From: Glandiceps talaboti
Lineage: Eukaryota; Hemichordata; Enteropneusta; Spengelidae
Length of the DNA stretch: 64,000 bases
Assembly (NCBI RefSeq): GCF_964340395.1
Contig: NC_135564.1
Coordinates: forward strand, 3,712,861-3,776,860
Direction: 5' to 3'
Shown here: positions 30,401 through 53,637 of the stretch, piece by piece
Layout: each line of letters starts with the position of its first letter
How positions within the stretch are numbered: the stretch's first letter is position 1
The notes under the pieces: generated by a model
What the model was told of the DNA's origin: nothing
What the model saw: the letters and a program-made list of their open reading frames with translations, nothing else
Database searches by the model: none
Position numbers and translations under genes: made by a program

Positions 30401-30860
30401 ATAGCAATGTTTACCTCTGTAGGCATTTACCACAGTGTGGTCCTGTCCTATAAAAACTGCAGTACAATACCAATGCATATCTAAACAATTGCAAGCATTT
30501 CATGTTCATGAAATTATGTGAGCACTAGTATGTCCTCTTATAAGAAATTTTTGTTGTTGTGTGTCAAAATTATAGAAACTGGGATTTTTTTGGAGTCACC
30601 ACATAGTAAGAGATAGGAGAATACCAGATTTTGGTGTGTCACTAGAAATGGTGTGCATCAGTGGCACCACATCAAATGAGGTTTACTCATTTGCATGAAC
30701 AACTTTTGGTTCATGATTTCTTATTGAGCTAGACAGGGTGAATCAAGATCTTGAGATTTGGAGCCATAGATAGCATCAAGACTTAGAGTTCCTGTAATAG
30801 CAATGAATACTCAAAAGTTTGGTTTATTTCTATCACACAGAAAGAAGTTGTTTTCTCAGA
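27430..30860. other. intergenic region between otopetrin and nucleoside hydrolase
   Basis: No supportable gene. Contains a 54-base direct repeat (27895-27948 and 28041-28094) with few differences, a small tandem duplication at 29050-29130 whose halves share CCGTCTG(C/T)AAGCAGGACTA, (ATTG)n at 28803-28822, and two C-runs at 30037-30070. Confidence 0.65.
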
Positions 30861-30862
30861 AA

Positions 30863-33800
30863 ATGAAAGTGGTGATCGATACAGATGCAGGGGTAGATGA
30901 TGCTGAAGCCATACTGATGGCATTAGCTCAACCAGATGTAGAAGTAGTTGCTATCACCTGTGTCCATGGTAACACTTATGTTGACCAAGTCTGTGTAAAT
31001 GTCTTGAGAACATTGCAAGTATGCAATAGACTAGATGTAAGTATAAATACTTGGAAAGATATAATGTTTTGTATGTTTTCACAACTGAACTTCCATATAG
31101 AGTTCTGTTCTCCCATCCATACATATACTGAGCATGCTCAGATGCAAAGGATTGTGGGATTATTTACAGTTGTGATAATACCTAATCCAGAGTGATAAGC
31201 CTTCCTGTAAGCCCTGCCTGTAAGGGTCTTGGTAACCAAGACTAGATTATTTGTAGTTGAAGTACCTAATCTGGGGTGATTGGAAGAATAATCCTCCAGC
31301 AACTTCAAGGGTGCCCTTCCAACAAGGGTGCAGGTAACCAATACTAGATTATTTGTAGTTGAATTACCTAATTTGGGGTGATTGGAAGGATAGCCCTTCA
31401 ACAAGGGTGCCCCTCCAGCAACGGTGCAGTTAACCAATACTAGATTATTTGTAGTTGAATTACCTAATCTGGGGTGATTGGAAGGATAACCCTCCAGCAA
31501 CGGTGCAGGTAACCAATACTAGATTATTTGTTGTTGTGGTAATACCTAATGTGCAGTGATTGGAATGATAGCCCAAGTTCCTGCCTGGGTGTGGGTAATG
31601 AAGGCAATGTGACAAATTGTTTACAATATTTTATCAATTGAATAAATGATTCCCTATATTCATGATGATGGCTATACACATTCTCTATTTTTACTACCTG
31701 TAAAAGAACTTTACATGCCATGAAGACACAGTATCTCTTCATGTTCCTTGAAAATGAAAGGGTATGATTTATCCTTTTGATGTTACAGTAGAAATTGTAC
31801 ATTACTGCAATTATAAATAATTCAGGACACATACAGAAGTGTATACACCAATGGAAGGTGATACAAATCAGGTTTATACTCTGGGGTCTGACTGTATTCC
31901 TAACCTTACCTGACTCCCATAAAGCATGAGTCTATGTGTTTATCGATTGTACAATGGGTCAACATTTCCTCAATTCTTGAGTACAATTCTACTGTAGCTT
32001 GTTATTTATGGAAAGACACAGAAAGTCTTAAAGCTGCACTAGGTGCAATTAGGGTGTTTTGGCGTTTTAAAATGTTTTACACAATAAATCAATCAAATTG
32101 AGTTTTTGGTCCACACCCAAAAATCAGCGCCCTCAATGGTGACCATTTTCAACCTGTTTCTGTACAGCTTATAGATAACATTGACCACTGGTTAAAATGT
32201 ACAATGTCTAATTATTGGTATTTTAACAATTTTTAGTGATAAAAAAACAACTGATATTGTGGTTGTCTTATCGAAAAATAATACTCCAGTTAGACCAGTT
32301 ACTGTACATTTTGAATATGGTTACAGATTCAAAACCGATTTTTCACTCAAGATGTAAACTTGCCACTACACCACCTACAGATAATACTGACCACTAATTA
32401 ACCGATACAATTTTTTTTATAAATTGCTATCAGTTGCAGCGAGTGTAGGTTTAAATAGACACATGTTATATCCAATTTCTCCTGATATTCACAGATTCCA
32501 GTTTTTAAGGGCGCCTCCCTTTCTCTACAAGGTTCTGATGATAGAGCCCATGAGTACCATGGTAGTGATGGACTTGGTGATGCTACAGATCACAAGGAAG
32601 TTGACACAGGTCTAATCCAATCAGAACATGCGGTAAATGCACTCATTCGATATGCAAATGAGATGAAGGGCGAACTAACCTTGATTGCCATTGGTCCACT
32701 CACAAATCTTGCTTTAGCAATTAGAATGGATCCTGAGTTCACCACAAAGCTGAAAAATGTTGTCATAATGGGTGGCAATATTGAAGGTAAGGTGGCTTTT
32801 GGAAAATTTTATTAATTTATGTTGTATTGATTATTTGTTATTATTTAGATCTCTTAGAGTAAAATGTATTTATTGCAGAATATTGTAAACATCAGTATGT
32901 TCTTCCAGATCTGTTCACCTTACTACAGTACTGATTAGTTGACTTTGAGTTCTAATAGTGGTCTCCTTTAACCAGCCAAGTAGGTCAAATCTACCTGAAT
33001 TCCCCAGTCATTTCACTGGGTTCCCTACCAGTGTTTATGCCAAGGGTAGTACATACTAGGTAAAATGTAAATGACTGGGGAACTCTGATAGATTTTACCA
33101 TAGGCACTCTCCAATCTTTATGATTTTACCTACTTACTACTCTTAACAAAAACACTGCGAAATGACTGGGGAACTCCAGTAGGTTATACCTATATATTAC
33201 CCTTAGCAAAAACACTGGTAGGGAATCCCAGTAAAATGACTTGAGAACTCAGATAGATTTTACCTACGTACCACCTTAACAAAACACTGGTAGGGAACCC
33301 AGTAAAATGACAGGGGAACTCAGGTAGATTTTACCGACTTACCACCTTAACAAAACACTGGTAGGGAATCCCAGTAAAATGACTGGAGAACTTGGGTAGA
33401 TTTTACCTACTTACCACCTTAACAAAACACTGGTAGGGAATCCCAGTAAAATGACAGGGGAACTCAGGTAGATTTTACCGACTTACCACCTTAACAAAAC
33501 ACTGGTAGGGAATCCCAGTAAAATGACTGGAGAACTCGGGTAGATTTTACCCACTTACCACCTTAACAAAACACACTGTATACAATCATAAACACAATAC
33601 AAACTAACATAATTTGATAGCATTTATGTTACACTGATTGTGTTACATTATGTCTTCTACCCTCAGCAAGAGGAAGACTTAGTTTAACAGCAGAAACAAA
33701 CTTTTATACTGATCCAGAAGCAGCATTTATTATACTTAAAGACTGTCAATGTTCAGTGACTACTATGCCATATGAAGTATGCATACGTGAATCGCTGCTA

Positions 33801-34699
33801 TCGGTATGATAACATTGTATACTGCCCAAATGTGAAACCATGAAAAGTCATGCTCTCAAAGCCCTGTCAAAGGAATGAACAGATGTAGAAATAGTGTATT
33901 AGATACTGTACACTGAGATGTAACACAGCTGTGTGTCAAAGTAACCATCTGTATGTCATCTTTTATGCTAAACCTAGCTTCTGCATCCTGTTTTCTTCTT
34001 CAGAATTGAAGGGTCATTAGTGATGTGAGCTTGACAAATTGCGTGTGTGCATGCACATGGACTCACATACGCACGCACGCACCAGTGCCTATGTCAAAAG
34101 GGCTTCATTGCACAACTTTCCATGGTTTTGGGCTAATACGCCATATTCCGGTAATATGAAACATTTCATGGTTTAGCCACTAGGAGCGCTGTTCACAGGC
34201 CGTTTGGTGACAGGAAGTGAGGGCTAGATTAATGAAGTGTTGTAGCATAAAGAGAGCAGACAATAAGTTACCACTCATTCTCTATGGTGTTCCCATAATA
34301 CTATTTTATTAGTGACTACCAGTAATCAAAACATGCCTAACCACTCTTGTAATGTTCTTTTAAGAACAATCAGAGTTCTTTCGCACACATTTCAGTCACT
34401 GCTTCATGCAGCCAGTGGTCATAAGAAAATTTGAGCCTGAACTTTGCCAAATCTGGTGCGCCCTCTTGTGGTGATTACCAGAGAAATAACTGGAACTTCA
34501 GTAATCGGAATATGGCATATTATGTTTGTTTAGCAATACATTTTAAATTAGCATTAAGAAAATATAAGGCATGTGTTGTTCAGTTCTTGACATCTCTTAG
34601 TATGACAGAACCCATTGATGCGTGAGTGCAAGTTTGATGTAATTAGATTATATACATGAGTAGTAAGCATTGGTAGTACATGTGTTAGTGTAGTTGCTT

Positions 34700-34746
<47 letters not shown>

Positions 34747-35469
34747 CGACTTAAAGTGATATTTGATGGGGATGTTGCATTCAGTCTCTCGTTAGGAAAT
34801 TCTATATATGTGCTTAGCAACATGACCATGCCTATAGCAACAGCCAAATGACGGTGCATATTGCGAAGGTAACAACAGGGATGGATAGGCAAGTTGATAG
34901 ATATTTTAAAAAATACACATATATATACCTAGCAACAAGACCCCATCCATTGCAACGCCCAAATAATGGGCTATATCACAGAGATAACAGGATTGGTAGG
35001 CATGATAAACATTTAAAAAATAATAGAATTTGTACAGTTGTGCTACAACATCATTGATGCTATTATTTCTCTTTTGAGTGGTTTCTGTTCACTAATATTT
35101 CAAATTCAATGATAAGTAACCCTGTGATAGCGTGTGGTGAACCATTTTGTCCATCACATACTATTATCATCAGTCTACAACCTGCCCTAAGAGGTCTAAT
35201 TGTATGCTATATATACCGGAAGGTCATAGGTCATAAGCATGGAAAGAAAGAATGGTAATACATGCACCATATGGCCATGTCCTAGATTTTCTGATGTAGT
35301 ATGTTTGTTGCGTAGTACTTAGTTCTCAGTCAATTACAGTTGACTGAACTGCTTGTGTTGTTGAATGATGAACCAGGGCTAAAGTAAGTCAAAGAGTTTT
35401 GTAAATAAAAATACACATACAGTATATATACATACATACATACATACATACATACATACATACATACAT

Positions 35470-35532
<63 letters not shown>

Positions 35533-36500
35533 TACATACATACATACATACATACATACATACATACATACATACATACATACATACATACATACATACA
35601 TACATACATACATACATACATACATACATACATACATACATACATACATACATACATACATACATACAGTAAAAACACTTCCATCTTAATTGTTGACTTG
35701 GATATCTGTTACAACCTCCATTAATAATCTGAAAACAACTGTGAAGTACATAACATTCCAAACAACTTCAAACTTCAATACAAGCCAGTAAATATCTAAG
35801 ATGTTTTCAGTAGTTCATTTGTATATTTTTTGAAGGTCGTGGGAATTGTACAAGTATTGGGGCTGAGTTTAACTTCTTTGCTGATGCTGATGCTGCATTT
35901 GCTGTCTTGAATCATTGTACTCTTCCACTCTCTATAATTGCCTGGGAAGTGTGTATGCGGCATTTCAATTTACCAACATTTGTAAGTGCTGGGTGATTCA
36001 AAATCATGCTCCATTATAAAATCAATTGTCTTACACATTAGGTTCAGTATGAATTGAATATTCAATACATAATTTGCATAATAAAGCATTCTCCTATATT
36101 TTTTGATGACAGGAATTGCTTTCTCTCTTTATAATATTGAATATTCAACAAGTAATTTACATGATAAAGCATTCTCATATTTGGGTGACAGGAAAATTGA
36201 GTCATTTGCATAATAAAAGCATTCTAAGTCAGATGATGGTAGCAATTTTTTTTTGAAAAATTGATTAAAAAAAGATTGAGATTGAAATTGAGTAATATGA
36301 ATATGTTTTGTAGAAATTTATATAATTACTGATTTACGTGATGAGAAATAACTTTAATTTGCATAAGCTGCTTACTGCTTGTGTCTGTATGTGTTGGTGC
36401 CTTTATATGTCTGTCATGTATATGCAATTGTCATGAGAGACAGAATGCGTGTTAATCATCTGTCTGTCTGGCTGTGTGTGTGTGTGTGGTGTATGCGTGC

Positions 36501-36538
<38 letters not shown>

Positions 36539-36926
36539 GAGGCACTCACCCTCTCTTCATACAGTTTCCTTAATATCATTACTTTTTATTTTCAAAAAGG
36601 ATTGGTTTATGAAGTGGGTTAACATGCCAACAGAGAAGGCCAAGTTTATCAAGAAAATCCGACAGAAGCATATTGACCAAGAACGTTTCAAGAAACTTGG
36701 ACATTTTCGTTCTTGCGACACCCTTGCAATGGCTGTCGCACTGAAACCAGCCATAGTGTTGGAGTCTGAGAAGAAGTTTGCTATAGTTGAACTTAATGGC
36801 AGCTTAACACGTGGTCAAATGGTGGTTGATTGGATGGGGAGGCTTGAGAAAAAAGAAAATATAAACATTGTCCTGAAACTAGACAGACAAGTATACCTAG
36901 AAATGATGGAACAAGCAGTGAAATAA
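30863..36926 (+). CDS. inosine-uridine-type nucleoside hydrolase with two alternative third exons
   Basis: Hydrolyses the N-glycosidic bond of nucleosides to base and ribose (salvage); the family is absent from mammals. Exons: 30863-31036, 32495-32786, then either 33667-33803 (3a) or 35836-35981 (3b), then 36600-36926. With 3b the protein is 312 aa, with 3a 309 aa, normal for the family. The N-terminus VVIDTDAGVDDAEAIL is the calcium-binding Asp cluster (Asp8, Asp13); IGPLTNLA, VVIMGGN and AEFN (Glu166, Asn168 in 3b) follow. The C-terminal metal Asp is Asp244 in SCDTLAMA, preceded by Cys243 where many members have the active-site His, as in the cysteine-type subgroup. An in-frame ATG 60 bases upstream (30803) exists, but acceptor-like TTTTCTCAG lies between, so the start at 30863 (AAAATGA) is preferred. 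Poly(A) signals at 36948 and 37091. Confidence 0.92.
31148..31560. repeat. minisatellite in nucleoside hydrolase intron 1 (79-103-bp units)
   Basis: Four full copies and one partial copy of a unit containing AACCAATACTAGATTATTTG and ACCTAATCTGGGGTGATTGG. Spacings are 103, 96 and 79 bases because of a 17-base internal duplication (CAAGGGTGCCC region). The first copy carries a 17-base quasi-palindrome GTCTTGGTAACCAAGAC. Confidence 0.85.
32965..33565. repeat. 72-bp minisatellite with one inverted copy, intron 2
   Basis: Direct copies of a 72-base unit (ACACTGGTAGGGAATCCCAG … GGTAGATTTTACC) run from about 33060 to 33565. A copy at about 32972-33055 is in the opposite orientation: AATCTACCTGAATTCCCCAG then GGGTTCCCTACCAGTGTTT. 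The transcript can therefore form a long hairpin ending about 100 bases upstream of exon 3a. Confidence 0.85.
33667..33803 (+). CDS. nucleoside hydrolase alternative exon 3a
   Basis: 137-base exon with acceptor CCCTCAG and donor GTATGA. Entered in phase 1 and left in phase 0, it encodes ARGRLSLTAETNFYTDPEAA…EVCIRESLLS. The active-site Glu and Asn of AE-x-N are kept but the Phe between them is Thr, and the Trp before EVC is Tyr. About 40 percent of residues agree with exon 3b by eye, so the duplication is old. Confidence 0.75.
34136..34520. mobile_element. MITE-like element with TA target duplication between exons 3a and 3b
   Basis: A 385-base segment flanked by TA (34134-34135, 34521-34522). 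Ends are inverted: ATACGCCATATTCCGGTAAT on the left, and the right end read in complement is ATATGCCATATTCCGATTAC. Weaker inverted similarity continues inward, including CCACTAGGAGCGC and CCACAAGAGGGCGC. A non-autonomous Tc1/mariner-type element is inferred. Confidence 0.6.
34703..34742. repeat. (TG)n microsatellite
   Basis: About 20 TG units in the intron between exons 3a and 3b. Confidence 0.95.
35429..35668. repeat. (CATA)n(CAGA)n(CATA)n microsatellite
   Basis: Three blocks totalling about 240 bases, 170 bases upstream of exon 3b. Its Met-Tyr-Val-Cys frames are artefacts. Confidence 0.97.
35836..35981 (+). CDS. nucleoside hydrolase alternative exon 3b
   Basis: 146-base exon with acceptor TTTTTTGAAG and donor GTAAGT, again phase 1 in and phase 0 out. 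It encodes GRGNCTSIGAEFNFFADADAA…AWEVCMRHFNLPTF, closer to the canonical family sequence (AEFN, WEVC). 3a and 3b are both 3n+2 in length, so each alone preserves frame into exon 4 while both together, or neither, shift it. Confidence 0.88.
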
Positions 36927-36947
36927 ACACAAAGGGACATTGAATTT

Positions 36948-36953
36948 AATAAA
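36948..36953 (+). terminator. poly(A) signal of the nucleoside hydrolase gene
   Basis: AATAAA 22 bases after the stop codon; a second AATAAA at 37091-37096 could give a longer 3'UTR. Confidence 0.55.
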
Positions 36954-37136
36954 GAAGCTACATTTTGGTTGTGTTTTGAGATGTGATTCAAAGACTGCAA
37001 CATAAATGTACAGTATTTTGAGATGAAATTCAGAGTCACTAAAAATGAAGACAGTGTGTAATTTGTAATGTAATTCAAGGAATATGAACAAATAAAGAAC
37101 TTACATGATTTTTTTCAATCAATGTGTTTGTTTATG

Positions 37137-37345
37137 AGAATAATAATGTTGGTTTCTTATATAGCGCTTTCCCACTCCGTGCTCAAAGCGCTTTACAATT
37201 ATTACCCCTGGCTTGGATCAGAACTGCACAACGGCCCTTTAGTCTTCCTCAACTCCCTGGGGAGCATACAATCCATTGCAGCCATTTAAGCGCATAGGAT
37301 TAAAGCCTTCACATTGCAACCTACATCCTACCAGGTCCTCAATTA
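37137..37345. mobile_element. dispersed SINE/LINE-tail-like repeat
   Basis: Contains TATATAGCGCTTTCCCACTC then GTGCTCAAAGCGCTTTACAA, a block I recognise as recurring in many marine invertebrate genomes. The AGCGCTTT/AAAGCGCT halves can pair. Family not assigned. Confidence 0.5.
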
Positions 37346-38119
37346 TACAGCTGGGTTGAGTATTTATTTTGATTTTGATTTTTTAAATAAAGGGAGATAA
37401 GCTGAGTGTACATATATTGTGGAATATTGTTTACAGCATTGAGTTCGACATACAGAGACATACTTAACCATTGCTAGATAACCCCTAAGATATCATCAAC
37501 TGTGTGTGCCGAACAACACCAGATAATTTTTAGCACAACTGAACTGGTTCAGTTGAGCTATAGGCATGGTGAATTGTGTGTGTGTGTGTGTGTGTAGGTA
37601 GGTATGTGACAATAATGTGTGTGGTGTTTTGTTGGGGATTTTACTTTGGGTTATTTGGGAAATTGTTCAAATCAATACTAATGCTATAAAAGGGAAATTT
37701 GGTCAAAACGTTAAATGCCAAAACCGCTGAGAAATTCTGAAAGTTGATATGATGTTTGTTGGTGCATCTGGATGAAGAATTATTCAAGATAATATGACCC
37801 AATTGTTGACATGCAAATAAAACCTAAAAATGTGATTTTTTTTGTCAAAAAGGGGGACAAGTTATTGTTGTGTAATGCATTCTTGTTCATCTCTTTGTAT
37901 CCTATAATTGGAAAGTGTATATAAGGTCGTATCACTGATATAATACATAGGATATTAGCTAGCTAGATTCACTGTGCAATGTCCGATTTTAGTGACAACT
38001 GCTCAGTTAACTATACACATTAGAATAATTTGAACTGACAAAAACATAGGAAAAGATTGTCGAACCAATAATTAACAGTAATGGTACACTCTTATAAAAG
38101 TCAGGTGCTATCAAACAGA

Positions 38120-38312
38120 AAGAACTAATCCGGGTCACGTCTGACATACACCACCGCCACCAACTTCTGCCACTTTCACCGGTCTTAAATTTCGCACAAG
38201 ATTTAGCTTCGTCCCACCCTAGACCCATCTCCTCTAACTCGGTCATCACTGTCCGTCGCCATGTTGTCGTTTGTCTGCCACGTTTGCGTTTCCCAGGTGA
38301 TCTCCATCTACT
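38120..38312 (-). pseudogene. fragment of a LINE C-terminus
   Basis: The minus-strand frame reads SPGKRKRGRQTTTWRRTV followed by LEEMGLGWDEAKSCA. This is the conserved tail found after reverse transcriptase in many non-LTR elements (GKRKRGRP-TWRRT…ELEELGL-W-EA). No RT domain is attached and the end looks frameshifted, so it is a relic unrelated to the LINE at 21.5-24.6 kb. Confidence 0.7.
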
Positions 38313-38349
38313 AAAGCATGCAATTGATACATTGTACAATGTACAGATG

Positions 38350-44050
<5,701 letters not shown>

Positions 44051-44137
44051 AATGTCAACTACACACATTAGAGCATTCCGAGCTCATAGCTGGGTTAAGT
44101 ATAGTAGACTCTCATATTTCACCGACTACACCAAGAC

Positions 44138-50620
<6,483 letters not shown>

Positions 50621-50701
50621 ATTTATCATGTGATACATTAACACAATTTCTATGTAATCTAGATTCGCTGTAAACAGTACAGTGTCAATAGAGGACATGA
50701 T

Positions 50702-50929
50702 GTGACATTATCATTATCATTGTCATTATCAATCGCCATCAAAATCGTCATCATCATCATCATCATCACCACTACTACCACCACCACCACCATCTTCATC
50801 ATCTACTTAATCCTCATCATCACCACCACCATCACCACATCATCATCATCATCACCATTCACCACCACAATCACAATGATCATCATCATCACCACCACCA
50901 CCATCTTCATCCTCATCTCCATCGTCTTC

Positions 50930-50996
<67 letters not shown>

Positions 50997-51000
50997 CCAC
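50702..51000. repeat. CAT/CAC triplet repeats in the lectin 3'UTR
   Basis: Imperfect CAT and CAC runs start 82 bases after the stop codon and before the AATAAA at 51258, so they are probably transcribed as 3'UTR. Confidence 0.85.
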
Positions 51001-51257
51001 ACTTAAACCACCATCATGATCAACACACCTCCATCATCATTGCCACATTACACTATTCCCACCTTTGTAATGAAATGTCTTTGTAAGATACATGTATTAG
51101 TAACTTGGAATCAAAACCATTTTACGTAACTATGACACAGATTTACAATAACATACAACACACAGTGTGTTTATGATGATTGACTTTTACCTTGCACTGT
51201 GTGTGTATATTCAATTTTGTGTAAGTATTTCTAGTTTTGTAAAAATGTTAAGTATTA

Positions 51258-51263
51258 AATAAA
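51258..51263 (+). terminator. poly(A) signal of the lectin gene
   Basis: AATAAA 638 bases after the stop codon, followed by T-rich sequence. It lies 60 bases before the tRNA-derived array begins. Confidence 0.55.
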
Positions 51264-51321
51264 ATTTCATATATTTTGAAACATTTCATTGACCATATCA
51301 TACTTTAAGTTTTTCTTTGAC

Positions 51322-53038
51322 GGGCTTCTCGTAGCCTAGTGGTTATAGTTTAGGACTATCAGTCAGGAGGTCATGGGTTGAAATCCCACTGGGTGACTTA
51401 GGCTTCTCGTAGCCTAGTGGTTATAGTTTAGGACTATCAGTCAGGAGGTCATGGGTTCAAATCCCACTGGGTGACTTGGGCTTCTTGTAGCCTAGTGGTT
51501 ATAGTTTAGGACTATCAGCCAGGAGGTCATGGGTTGAAATCCCACTGGGTGACTTGGGCTTCTTGTAGCCTAGTGGTTATAGTTTAGGACTATCAGTCAG
51601 GAGGTCATGGGTTGAAATCCCACTGGGTGACTTGGGCTTCTTGTAGCCTAGTGGTTATAGTTTAGGACTATCAGTCAGGAGGTCATGGGTTCAAATCCCA
51701 CTGGGTGACTTGGGCTTCTCGTAGCCTAGTGGTTATAGTTTAGGACTATCAGTCAGGAGGTCATGGGTTCAAATCCCACTGGGTGACTTGGGCTTCTCGT
51801 AGCCTAGTGGTTATAGTTTAGGACTATCAGTCAGGAGGTCATGGGTTCAAATCCCACTGGGTGACTTGGGCTTCTCGTAGCCTAGTGGTTATAGTTTAGG
51901 ACTATCAGTCAGGAGGTCATGGGTTCAAATCCCACTGGGTGACTTGGGCTTCTCGTAGCCTAGTGGTTATAGTTTAGGACTATCAGTCAGGAGGTCATGG
52001 GTTCAAATCCCACTGGGTGACTTGGGCTTCTTGTAGCCTAGTGGTTATAGTTTAGGACTATCAGTCAGGAGGTCATGGGTTCAAATCCAACTGGGTGACT
52101 TAGGCTTCTTGTAGCCTAGTGGTTATAGTTTAGGACTATCAGTCAGGGGGTCATGGGTTCAAATCCAACTGGGTGACTTAGGCTTCTCGTAGCCTAGTGG
52201 TTATAGTTTAGGACTATCAGTCAGGAGGTCATGGGTTCAAATCCCACTGGGTGACTTGGGCTTCTCGTAGCCTAGTGGTTATAGTTTAGGACTATCAGTC
52301 AGGAGGTCATGGGTTCAAATCCCACTGGGTGACTTAGGCTTCTCATAGCCTAGTGGTTATAGTTTAGGACTATCAGTCAGGAGGTCATGGGTTGAAATCC
52401 CACTGGGTGACTTAGGCTTCTTGTAGCCTAGTGGTTATAGTTTAGGACTATCAGTCAGGAGGTCATGGGTTGAAATCCCACTGGGTGACTTGGGCTTCTT
52501 GTAGCCTAGTGGTTATAGTTTAGGACTATCAGTCAGGAGGTCATGGGTTCAAATCCAACTGGGTGACTTAGGCTTCTTGTAGCCTAGTGGTAATAGTTTA
52601 GGACTATCAGTCAGGAGGTCATGGGTTCAAATCCCACTGGGTGACTTGGGCTTCTCGTAGCCTAGTGGTTATAGTTTAGGACTATCAGTCAGGAGGTCAT
52701 GGGTTCAAATCCAACTGGGTGACTTAGGCTTCTTGTAGCCTAGTGGTAATAGTTTAGGACTATCAGTCAGGAGGTCATTGGTTCAAATCCAACTGGGTGA
52801 CTTGGGCTTCTCGTAGCCTAGTGGTTATAGTTTAGGACTATCAGTCAGGAGGTCATGGGTTCAAATCCCACTGGGTGACTTGGGCTTCTCATAGCCTAGT
52901 GGTTATAGTTTAGGACTATCAGTCAGGAGGTCATGGGTTCAAATCCCACTGGGTGACTTGGGCTTCTCGTAGCCTAGTGGTTATAGTTTAGGACTATCAG
53001 TCAGGAGGTCATGGGTTCAAATCCCACTGGGTGACTCC
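51322..53038 (+). repeat. tRNA-derived 78-bp satellite, 22 tandem copies
   Basis: The unit recurs at exact 78-base intervals (GTAGCCTAG at 51331, 51409, 51487 … 52969) with no insertion or deletion over 22 copies. Each unit holds TAGCCTAGTGG, a good RNA polymerase III A box, and about 33 bases later GGTTCAAATCC, a good B box. In five copies (1, 3, 4, 14, 15) the B box reads GGTTGAAATCC, losing the critical C. The ends of the unit cannot pair as a tRNA acceptor stem and no proper D or anticodon stem forms, so these are not tRNA genes but a tandemly amplified tRNA-type SINE head. No TTTT terminator occurs inside units. Confidence 0.9.
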
Positions 53039-53039
53039 G

Positions 53040-53594
53040 GCCTGACTGGGAAAGACTTGACAGTTCTAGTTTCTCTTGGTAGGATTTAGCTGATAGGGCC
53101 TTGGTTACCACATTTTGAACTTGAATTTGAAACCCTTCTAAACTTTTATCATCAATGTTATTCTTTTCATCTGTGAGTATTCTGTCATTAATTACTCTGC
53201 TGAGCAGCAGTGAACCACTTGATTAGCCAGCCACACTTTCTTGTTAGTCTGTCTGACATGGCTATTATTCACATCAGTACTGTAATAAATAATAAAAAAC
53301 CCTCCAGTGACATGACAGTGAGCGAGCAACATAACCAAACAGGTACTGCCTCATATGTAGCATAACTAACCTCCGCAAAATGTTAAAAACATAAAGAACT
53401 GGACATCACACATCATGAATGAATTAAAATTCAAACATCATGAATTAAAATGATTGAAAGTAAAGTTTATTACATATATCAAATAATTTCATTCAAACAG
53501 AGTATGTAACTTTTCACACATCACATGTGCAAAATATATAAGTTAAATCAAGATGCTACTATTCTTGGCAGAGTTTTGCCAAATACATTTTGTA

Positions 53595-53637
<43 letters not shown>

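Noticed and set aside
51322-53038. Cluster of 22 functional tRNA genes
   Set aside because: A and B boxes are present but the acceptor, D and anticodon stems do not form.
51322-53038. CRISPR-like array
   Set aside because: Units are contiguous and nearly identical with no variable spacers, in an animal genome.
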